Below, piece by piece: positions 8,659 through 14,377 of a DNA stretch of 14,377 bases (positions within the stretch are counted from its first letter, which is position 1; each line of letters opens with the position of its first letter). The stretch is taken from NCBI GenBank assembly GCA_016710075.1, contig JADJLO010000044.1, positions 1-14,377 on the forward strand, given 5' to 3'. Position numbers and translations under genes: made by a program. The DNA is from Acidobacteriota bacterium (GTDB lineage: Bacteria; Acidobacteriota; Blastocatellia; RBC074). The notes under the pieces were generated by a model. The model searched no databases, had not been told where the DNA came from, and worked only from the letters and a program-made list of their open reading frames with translations.

Positions 8659-10119
8659 CAGCCTTTCCAGACAATTGTGGCAGTGCTTTCCGGCCGCAGG
8701 CTCAAGTGAGCAGTGGAACTCCCATTGAGAATTTCCACTTCTCGTTCAGCTTTCGCTCCATTGGCAACTATCAGTACCAGGTTGCCGTCAGGATTCCGAA
8801 AGACGACGTTGGCAAGCTCGCCGGAAGGTTCGGAGCTTTCGATGCGCACTGCACCGCGTGCAATGAACTTCATGAACTGCCCGTAAAGGTCAAAATCGAA
8901 ATGTTCGCTGACTTCAAGTGAGACTGGATTGAGTGAGAGAATTGTTCTGCCGGCGCGAAAGGGGCCATTGTTCGGTTTCCGGTTATCGTCAATTATCGGT
9001 GACCCAGGCGTTATAACTGGATCATGGTTGCGCAGTCGGTCGATCAACTGACGGCCTCCACGTATTCCAAAGATCGACCCTTCGGTGAAGTGAATCGGAG
9101 TTTTCGGGAACTGACTGTGAAAAGTCGACATTCCGTCGGGGAGACCGGCGTAGCCATGAAATGCTACGCCATCGACAAATCGAGCGGCTTCTGCGTCGCT
9201 CAGAATCGTGCGCGGGTAGTCGATTCCAGGATCATCGTCCTTCGGTGATACGTTGTAGTTGTGATCGTAGCACCAGATTCTGGTCTTGAGCCCATGACGG
9301 CGGAGCGCCGGTCCAAGGTGGTCGCGGATGAAGTCGCGTTCCTGATCGCCAGTCCAGTGGCATGATGGGTAGTGCCAGCGCGAATCCTTTTCTTTCGCTC
9401 GGTCGACGCCGGGCTCATTCTGCACGGTCACCGCGTAAACTTGTACTCCTGCGTCGTCGTACCCTTTCAGGAATTTCACGAAGTAATCGGCGTAGGTGGC
9501 ATACCATTGCGGGAGCAAACTCCCACCAATCAATGACCCCGTAGTCTTCATCCAGCCGGGCGGGCTCCAGGGCGAAGCCAAGAACAGCAGTTCTTTGTTC
9601 ATTTCCCGTGCAAGCCTCAGGGCCGGCAGGATGTAGTCCCTGTCTTTATCGATGGAAAAACGCTTCAACTCGGGATCCTTTTCTCCCGGCGGCAGGTCGT
9701 CATATGAGTACCAGGGATCCCCTGTGAAGTCTGGCGTGCCCCATGCATATTCGCATGAGGTTCATGCCGATACCAGTTGTCGGACTCACTATGCGCCCGA
9801 CAACCCGCGCCCGTTGTGACGGTTCAAGGCGCGAGAGATTCCAGCATGTGGCTGGTTCCAGCGATGACCCGAATCCGAGCATGGTCTGGTATGAGCGCTC
9901 AGGGTTGATGGATATGCTGTAAACGGCGGACTGTGCGCTGCGGCCCGGTTGTTTCCGGGGAGAGAATTCAACCGGAGGCTGTTCGCTCATTCGCTGCTGC
10001 CGATCGACCGAACTGGCCCACATGCGCGCTGCAGGCCGGCCGGCTGCACGAGCTCCTATAGCTGCCAGACCTAACGCCGATACGATGTGGCCAAAAGCCC
10101 TTCTCGTCAGATTAGCCAT
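8658..10119 (-). CDS. Tat-exported glycoside hydrolase family 30 (glucosylceramidase-like), one frameshift
   Basis: GH30 enzymes are retaining glycosidases acting on beta-glucosides, beta-xylans or related substrates. ATG 10119-10117 follows an AAGGAG ribosome site with 6-base spacing. MANLTRRAFGHIVSALGLAA is a twin-arginine signal, so it acts outside the cytoplasm. Then come YQTMLGFGSSLEPATCWNLS (the start of the barrel), GMNLMRICMG, DPWYSYDDL, LLFLASPWSPPGWMKT, VYAVTVQNEPG (Glu of QNEP is the acid/base), FHGYAGLPDGM, IHFTEGS (Glu is the nucleophile), FMKFIARGAVRIESSE and a C-terminal beta domain ending ATIVWKG at TGA 8660-8658. The frame changes once, at C run 9739-9742; with one C fewer the gene is 486 residues, normal for the family. 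A second local disturbance near 9005-9030 hides the family motif SYNAWVT in a neighbouring frame and is self-compensating. First gene of the GH30-APC-G1PDH unit. Confidence 0.9.
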
Positions 10120-10125
10120 TCGAGA

Positions 10126-10131
10126 CTCCTT
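10126..10131 (-). promoter_or_regulatory. Ribosome binding site of the GH30 gene
   Basis: The minus strand reads AAGGAG, six bases before ATG 10119-10117. It fixes this start codon, which in turn places the twin-arginine motif at residues 6-7. Confidence 0.8.
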
Positions 10132-10148
10132 GGTTTAATATTTTTCCG

Positions 10149-10177
10149 ATTGTAATGGCGGACTTGTCACTCCACAA
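10149..10177 (-). promoter_or_regulatory. Candidate sigma70-type promoter for the GH30-APC-G1PDH unit
   Basis: On the minus strand TTGTGG (10177-10172) is followed after 17 bases by TACAAT (10154-10149). The -10 matches five of six consensus bases, and the -35 only about the first three. Transcription would start near 10142, leaving a leader of about 20 bases that contains the strong ribosome site. The match is modest. The facing carotenoid gene must be driven from the same 126-base gap (10120-10245), but no convincing plus-strand promoter was found there. Confidence 0.35.
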
Positions 10178-10245
10178 AGACTATCGGGGCGATTACGGTC
10201 TGCCGATAAATAAATCGACCATTGGAAATCTATCGCCATACAAAC

Positions 10246-11064
10246 ATGATACATTTTATTGAACTCCTGATTGGTACAGTTACCTCGCGCCCCTACGTAT
10301 TCGTCTTCTTTGCCTGCTATCTTTTTCTGGCGATCACGCATATCGGAATGAGGCGCACGGCTCTGTTCTCGGTGATTGCATACCTGATTGCCTTTCTTTC
10401 TGAATGGAGCTCAGCCGTGGCGGCCACGGGCTTTCCTTTCGGTCTTTATTACTACATCGACAATACGAGCCAGAGGGAGTTGTGGATAGCCGGCGTTCCG
10501 TTCATGGATTCGCTCTCATTCACGTTTCTCTCTTACGTCAGTTGGGAGTTGGCGACGATCATTCTGGGCAATGTCGAAGCGAAACCTGGTGATGTGCGCA
10601 ATCTCAATGCGGATATTGTCAGGCGAAGGTGGACCACGACCTTTCTGGCCTCGTTTCTGATGATGTATCTGGACATTATCATCGACCCGGTGGCGCTCAA
10701 GGGAGACCGGTGGTTTCTAGGGAAGATCTACTACTATCCTGACGGCGGCAGTTATTTTGGCATCACCCTGGCAAATTTCTTCGGCTGGTTTTTCGTTTGC
10801 TTTGCCATCATCAGGCTGTTTATTCTTCTGGAGCGGGTCTTTTTTAAACGCTCAAATACTACTGACAGGGGAATAATGCACTACCCCTACAAGGCCATTG
10901 GGCCGGTGGGGCTCTATCTGGGAGTGCTGGGATTCAATCTCTTCATGACCTTTTGGATCGGAGAGAGGATGCTTGGAGTTGTTGGTGTTATCATTACTCT
11001 GCCTGTGATTCTGCTGGTTCTTCTTGGATTGCTCAAGGGCCGGCTGCTCAAAATAGAAGCCTGA
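10246..11064 (+). CDS. Carotenoid biosynthesis membrane protein (DUF422/CruF-like hydratase family)
   Basis: The 272-residue product matches the Caroten_synth (DUF422) family, whose characterised members hydrate end groups of acyclic carotenoids (gamma-carotene 1',2'-hydratase CruF, bisanhydrobacterioruberin hydratase). Family motifs are clear: SEWSSAVAATGFPFGLYYYI (about residues 52-71), VPFMDSLSFTFLSYVSWELA (84-103), MMYLDIIIDPVALKGDRWF (139-157) and GGSYFGITLANFFGWFFV (167-184). About seven hydrophobic helices place it in the inner membrane. ATG 10246 is preferred over an in-frame TTG at 10222; neither has a strong ribosome site. The frame is intact, unlike most genes to its left. It stands alone, divergent from the GH30 unit and followed by the IS element. 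No phytoene synthase, desaturase or cyclase lies nearby, so its exact substrate is unknown. Confidence 0.88.
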   Translation: MIHFIELLIGTVTSRPYVFVFFACYLFLAITHIGMRRTALFSVIAYLIAFLSEWSSAVAATGFPFGLYYYIDNTSQRELWIAGVPFMDSLSFTFLSYVSWELATIILGNVEAKPGDVRNLNADIVRRRWTTTFLASFLMMYLDIIIDPVALKGDRWFLGKIYYYPDGGSYFGITLANFFGWFFVCFAIIRLFILLERVFFKRSNTTDRGIMHYPYKAIGPVGLYLGVLGFNLFMTFWIGERMLGVVGVIITLPVILLVLLGLLKGRLLKIEA

Positions 11065-11114
11065 TTCCTGAACTTTTATCTCTCTTTGCGAAAAGAATAC
11101 TCCATCCATAGCCG

Positions 11115-11140
11115 CCATCTTGGGCGACTTAGCCCGATGG
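11115..11140. repeat. Left-end bulged hairpin of the IS605 element
   Basis: CCATC (11115-11119) and GGGC (11122-11125) pair with GCCC (11132-11135) and GATGG (11136-11140). TT (11120-11121) is bulged and the loop is GACTTA. Subterminal hairpins with a bulged T are what TnpA of this family recognises. The tnpA stop codon lies in the loop. The adjacent repeat of CCATC bases at 11102-11108 allows an alternative pairing. Confidence 0.65.
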
Positions 11141-11551
11141 ATCGTCTTTAGCTTGATTTTCAATGTAACGCTTGATGACCTCCAACGGAGCGCCGCCACA
11201 GGTCAGAACACAGTAAGAGCGATGCCAGAAAACAGGCTCCCAATATGTCTTCCGAATCTCCACGCTGAAATCCCTGCGGATCAGCCTGGAGGAAACCGTC
11301 TTGAGGTTGTTGACCAGCTTGCTCAGTTCGATGACCGGCGTTGCCGCAAACAACAAGTGAACGTGATCCTGTTCGCCGTTGAATTCGATCAAGCCGCACT
11401 CCCATTTGCCAAGCGTGTCTTCAAATATCTCGCGCAACCGCTTCATCATCGCCGGACTGATTACCTTGCGGCGGTATTTGGTAACGAGAACCAAGTGATA
11501 CTGAAGCGAGTAAGCGCAGTGATTGAGGGTCGAAAGGGATTGTTTTGCCAT
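11129..11551 (-). CDS. tnpA: IS200/IS605 TnpA, Y1 HUH single-strand transposase
   Basis: TnpA cuts and rejoins single-stranded transposon ends as a dimer, through a 5'-phosphotyrosine link. The intact 140-residue product is the family's usual size. It begins MAKQSLSTLNHCAYSLQYHL, with the typical Y-x-L-x-Y-H strand and VTKYRRKV after it. The HUH motif is H63-V-H65 within QDHVHLLFAA, and the catalytic tyrosine is Y129 in KRYIENQ. All three catalytic residues are present, so the enzyme is probably functional. The gene is transcribed away from tnpB across a 15-base gap, too small to hold separate promoters outside the coding regions. Its stop codon lies in the loop of the left-end hairpin. Confidence 0.95.
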   Translation of the reverse strand: MAKQSLSTLNHCAYSLQYHLVLVTKYRRKVISPAMMKRLREIFEDTLGKWECGLIEFNGEQDHVHLLFAATPVIELSKLVNNLKTVSSRLIRRDFSVEIRKTYWEPVFWHRSYCVLTCGGAPLEVIKRYIENQAKDDPSG

Positions 11552-11566
11552 AATGAACTAAGTATA

Positions 11567-12739
11567 ATGCCGGGAGTGAAAGCATACAAGTTCAAGTTAA
11601 AAACCAATCCCGCCTTTGAGCAAGCCTGCGTTTTCACGCTCGATACTTGCCGTGAACTCTATAACGCCAGCCTTCAAGAGCGCCGGGACGCCTATCAAAT
11701 CAATCACGTCTCGCTCAACTACAATTCCCAATCGGCGCAGCTTCCCGGCATCAAAGCCCTCCGCCCGGACGTTGCCGCCGTCTACAGTCAGGTGCTTCAA
11801 GACGTTCTGCGCCGCTCTCAGAAGGCGTTCGACAACTTCTTTCGCCGCGTCAAGGCAGGTCAAAAACCGGGCTACCCAAGATTCAAGGGCAAGGCGTTCT
11901 TTGATTCGTTTGTCTATCCTCAGAGCGGTTTCCGTCTCGAAGGCGACAAACTGCACCTGAGCAAGATCGGCTCTTGCCGTGTCCGTCTATCCCGTCCGAT
12001 TGAAGGCACGATCAAAACCTGCACAATCAAACGAGAAGCCGATGGCTGGTATGTCGTGTTTGCCGTTGAATGCAATCAATCCCGCTTCATCCCGAAGACT
12101 GGGAAGGCGACGGGGATAGACCTCGGGATAGAGTGCTTTGCCGCCGTGTCCAATGGCGAGCGAGTTGAAAACCCGAAACATTACCGCGCCGCCGAAAGTG
12201 AACTCAAGAGAGCACAGCGCACCGTTGCGCGCCGAAAGAACAAGCGCAGCAACCGGCGCCGGAAGGCAATCAATATTCTGGCGAGGAAGCACCTGCATAT
12301 CAAAAGGCAGCGTGCCGACTTTCACCACAAGACGGCGCTTGATGTGATTCGACGTTACGATCACATCACCATCGAAGATTTGAACGTGTGCGGGATGGTC
12401 AGGAATCACCATCTCGCCAAAAGCATCAGTGACGCGGGCTGGAACCAATTTGCCAGGATCCTCACAAGCAAAGCTGCGAATGCTGGCCGTGAAGTGATTC
12501 TGGTGAACCCAGCTTATACGTCGCAAGACTGCTCCCAGTGCGGCAGTCGCGTGCGCAAGTCTCTTACGGTAAGAGAGCACCGTTGCATCAACTGCGGTTT
12601 TGTTGCGCATCGTGATCATAATGCCGCCATTAACATTCAAAAGCGTGGGCAAAAGCGCGGGGCACGTGCTTCGGGGATGGGCTACGAAGCCCGTGTGAAC
12701 CGAGAAGAATCCCCCACTATAGCCGGTCATCCGGTTTAG
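11567..12739 (+). CDS. tnpB: IS605-type TnpB, RNA-guided RuvC endonuclease
   Basis: TnpB proteins are RNA-guided nucleases that cut DNA matching a guide next to a short motif and help retain the transposon. ATG 11567 begins MPGVKAYKFKLKTNP, the standard N terminus, and gives 390 residues. The frame is open further upstream, but that part is antisense to tnpA and is not included. The RuvC acid residues are D185 (in GIDLGIE), E270 (in ITIEDLNV) and D350 (in AHRDHNAAINI). The zinc finger is C322/C325 and C340/C343. An arginine-rich helix (about 216-248) separates RuvC segments, as usual. The last residues (ESPTIAGHPV) are encoded inside the right-end hairpin. Nothing is truncated, so it is predicted active; several longer minus-strand frames over it are shadows. 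Confidence 0.95.
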   Translation: MPGVKAYKFKLKTNPAFEQACVFTLDTCRELYNASLQERRDAYQINHVSLNYNSQSAQLPGIKALRPDVAAVYSQVLQDVLRRSQKAFDNFFRRVKAGQKPGYPRFKGKAFFDSFVYPQSGFRLEGDKLHLSKIGSCRVRLSRPIEGTIKTCTIKREADGWYVVFAVECNQSRFIPKTGKATGIDLGIECFAAVSNGERVENPKHYRAAESELKRAQRTVARRKNKRSNRRRKAINILARKHLHIKRQRADFHHKTALDVIRRYDHITIEDLNVCGMVRNHHLAKSISDAGWNQFARILTSKAANAGREVILVNPAYTSQDCSQCGSRVRKSLTVREHRCINCGFVAHRDHNAAINIQKRGQKRGARASGMGYEARVNREESPTIAGHPV

Positions 12740-12754
12740 TGGGGGAGGTGTCAA
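12620..12754 (+). ncRNA. Putative omega/reRNA scaffold for TnpB
   Basis: In IS605 elements the TnpB guide RNA is made from the tnpB 3' end through the right end, with the guide taken from the flank. Here the tnpB 3' end carries GAAT plus a long hairpin (12711-12745), and the element appears to stop at TCAA 12754. The guide would then start at 12755, in the leader of the hydrolase gene. The 5' end given is only a guess from usual scaffold sizes. Expression is not shown by sequence. Confidence 0.45.
12711..12745 (+). repeat. Right-end hairpin of the IS605 element
   Basis: CCCCCACTA (12711-12719) pairs perfectly with TAGTGGGGG (12737-12745). Inside, GCCGG (12722-12726) pairs with CCGGT (12731-12735) around TCAT, with a small internal bulge. 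It serves as TnpA recognition hairpin and probably as the 3' stem of the guide-RNA scaffold. It also encodes the end of tnpB; the TAG stop is in its right arm. Confidence 0.8.
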
Positions 12755-12761
12755 TGTTGTC

Positions 12762-14377
12762 ATGAAAAGATTTTGGTTAAGTGCTGGGTCGTTGTTCCTG
12801 CTGTCCGCGATATCCTTCGGACAATCTCCATTTACTCCAATCGCTTCCGGATACGGTGCAGGGAAGTTTCATCGCCATTGCCGATAAATTTCCGGAGTCC
12901 GCTATATGATAGCGAAGACGTTTATGTCTTCAGACCGGCAGGCGCAAGCGGCCGCGTGCCTGTGGTCTTTTTCACCCCTGGTTTCGGCAACAACGATCCT
13001 CAGGAGTATCAGTCCTTGATCAGTCACATCGTCAGTCGCGGCAATGCGCTCGTATTCGCCCCTTATCAGATCGTTTCCGGAGATGCCTCTCTGAACAAGA
13101 AGCGGTATGACACCATCTTTGCCGCTTACGAAGAAGCCGTGAGACGTTATGGCGAATCATTCGATCTGAGGCGCGTGGCCTTTGCCGGTCATTCGTATGG
13201 AGCCTCCGCTTCGTTGTCCATGGCCTGGCGGGGAGTCGTCGACAAAGGCTGGGGTGAAAAGGGCGTCGCCCTGTTTTTGATGGCTCCCTGGTACTACGCT
13301 GAAATGAGCCTCAAACAATTCGTCAATTTTCCGCCGCAGACAAAGCTCATTGTTGAGGTCTTTGACAACGACGAAATCTGCGATCACCGCATAGCCAAAG
13401 AGATCTTCGACCGGATCAACCTGCCGTCATCCGAAAAAGAGTTTGTCATTCTCAACAGCGAGAAGCGGCTTGGATATGACATGAAAGCCAGCCACGGCAC
13501 CCCATCGGGTGGCGAGATCAACGCGCTCGACTACTATGGGATTTACAGACTTTTCGATGCGTTGACCGATTATTCCTTCAATAATTCGATTGCCGGGAAA
13601 TCAATTGCCCTGGGCAATGGTCAGCCGGAACAGAAATTTATGGGAACCTGGCCCGATGGAGCGCCAGTCCGGCCTTTGACCGCCGGCGATTGCATCGGCG
13701 TAACCAGATCGCAGATCTCTTTTCTGTTTCCTTATTTCCCAACGACTATGGGCCTGACCACCATCTCATCGGCCGACTTCAAAACAGAGACCGGACTTGC
13801 GCCGGAATCGCTGGCCACGGCATGGGGGACAAACTTTTCTCTTTATCCGCTGGCGAACGATAATCCAGTGCTTCCTTTGGAACTCAACGGCACGGTCGTA
13901 AAGGTTCGGGACAGCTCTTGTGTCGACCGCCTTGCGCCTCTCTTCTTTGTCTCGCCGACACAGGTCAACTATCTCGTCCCCGCCGGCGCTCCCCGGCGCC
14001 GGGACCGTGACTGTTTTCAACGAGACTGGGGCTATCTCATCTGGACCGGCTTCGATAAAAAATGTCGCACCGGCTCTCTTCTCGGCAGATTCGAACGGCC
14101 AGGGAGCGGCTGCCGCTTCTGTGCTTCGCCTGAAACCTGACGGGAAGCTTCAATACGAAAAAGCGATCGAATACAGCCTCGGCCAGGGCCGCTACAACAC
14201 CCTGCCGATAGATGTCAGCGACAAAAATGATCAGGTCTTTCTGCTGCTGTTCGGTACCGGGCTGAGGTATCGAAGCGCATTGAGCAATATCACGGCTCTG
14301 GTCGGGGGGATTCCAGTTGAGGTCCTTTATGCCGGCGCGCAGGGAGACTTTCCCGGTCTCGATCAGATTAATCTCAG
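12762..14377 (+). CDS. Secreted alpha/beta hydrolase with C-terminal TIGR03437 domain, partial, frameshifted
   Basis: ATG 12762 begins MKRFWLSAGSLFLLSAISFG, a signal peptide. After an indel near 12865 the frame reads SFIAIADKFPES, and after another near 12900 it reads LYDSEDVYVFRPAG. The alpha/beta hydrolase core follows: VPVVFFTPGFGNNDP (oxyanion region), ALVFAPYQ, then AGHSYGASASL, where the GxSxG serine is codon 13193-13195. An Asp in VFDNDEICDH and a His in KASHG are candidate triad partners. From about 13640 the protein changes to a TIGR03437-type module: TTISSADFKTETGLAPESLA, VRDSSCVDRLAPLFFVSPTQ and VNYLVPAGAP. One surplus C at 13991-13994 breaks the frame; without it the module continues through SVLRLKPDG, DQVFLLLFGTGLRYRSALS and VLYAGAQGDFPGLDQ to the window end, probably only a few residues short of the stop. 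Substrate unknown. The IS element ends about 7 bases before the start codon. Confidence 0.82.

Larger units (their letters stand above)
11101..12754. mobile_element. IS200/IS605-family insertion sequence (divergent tnpA/tnpB)
   Basis: A complete-looking single-strand transposon: a bulged hairpin at the left (11115-11140), tnpA on the minus strand, tnpB on the plus strand, their ATGs 15 bases apart, and a right-end hairpin (12711-12745). GAAT sits directly before the right hairpin foot (12707-12710) and TCAA follows at 12751-12754. These equal the guide and cleavage tetranucleotides described for the right end of IS608, so the right boundary is probably 12754. The left boundary is not fixed: I could not identify the left cleavage tetranucleotide, and 11101 may be off by about 25 bases. 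As expected for this family there are no terminal inverted repeats and no target duplication. Both genes are intact, so the element could be active. Confidence 0.85.

Noticed and set aside
10120..10245. Plus-strand promoter for the carotenoid gene (TTGTCA at 10164-10169)
   Set aside because: No -10-like hexamer occurs at 16-18 bases downstream, so the match is not supported.
10135..10341. Short minus-strand open frame upstream of the GH30 gene
   Set aside because: It overlaps the divergent promoter region and the carotenoid gene start, has no ribosome site and no similarity.
11120..11566. Upstream extension of the tnpB frame
   Set aside because: The extra 149 codons are antisense to tnpA and match nothing, while ATG 11567 gives the standard TnpB N terminus.
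11987..12763. Long minus-strand open frame (about 258 codons) across tnpB
   Set aside because: It is fully antisense to an intact tnpB with all catalytic motifs and shows no recognisable protein family; it is a shadow of tnpB codon use.
1..14377. CRISPR arrays, tRNA or rRNA genes, prophage or plasmid origin
   Set aside because: No regularly spaced repeats, cloverleaf-like sequence, rRNA segment, phage structural motifs or iteron clusters were seen by eye on either strand.

Overview
The window looks like bacterial chromosome, most plausibly from Acidobacteriota. The best taxonomic clue is at the right end: a secreted alpha/beta hydrolase carrying the C-terminal domain known as TIGR03437, which is strongly expanded in Solibacter-type and related acidobacteria. 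Two Tat-exported proteins, a GH30 glycosidase and a membrane-anchored formylglycine-generating enzyme fit that picture, but the assignment is an inference.

Layout. 1-433 (+): C-terminal part of galactose mutarotase (galM). 430-1556 (+): membrane-anchored formylglycine-generating enzyme, coupled to galM by an ATGA overlap and followed by a 15-bp-stem hairpin. 1589-1808: AT-rich promoter-like spacer. 1809-5034 (+): HAE1-type RND efflux permease, badly damaged. 5084-6144 (+): Tat-exported NHL/six-bladed propeller protein. 10119-6182 (-): a three-gene unit, GH30 glycosidase, then APC amino acid permease, then sn-glycerol-1-phosphate dehydrogenase-like protein, joined by TGATG and ATGA overlaps. 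10246-11064 (+): intact DUF422/CruF-type carotenoid protein, divergent from the GH30 unit. About 11101-12754: complete IS200/IS605-family element with divergent intact tnpA (-) and tnpB (+), terminal hairpins and a probable guide-RNA (omega/reRNA) end. 12762-14377 (+): signal peptide, alpha/beta hydrolase and TIGR03437 protein, cut by the window end.

State of the reading frames. Most genes left of about 10 kb are recognisable over their whole length, but only by moving between frames. Damage is heavy at 1-5000 (many frame changes plus stop codons), moderate at 5000-9700, and light from 9750 to the end, where the carotenoid gene, tnpA and tnpB are intact. Three breaks map to C runs that are one base too long (411-413, 9739-9742, 13991-13994), and there are compensating indel pairs. 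This resembles consensus error that worsens toward one contig end more than ordinary gene decay, but the sequence alone cannot prove it. Genes called pseudogene here mean 'frame-disrupted as read'.

How the genes may work together. The GH30-APC-G1PDH unit looks like one transcript in which a secreted glycosidase is translated together with an uptake permease and a cytoplasmic polyol-phosphate dehydrogenase. The other genes show no obvious shared pathway. The clearest active genetic system is the IS605 element, which sits a few bases upstream of the hydrolase start codon.
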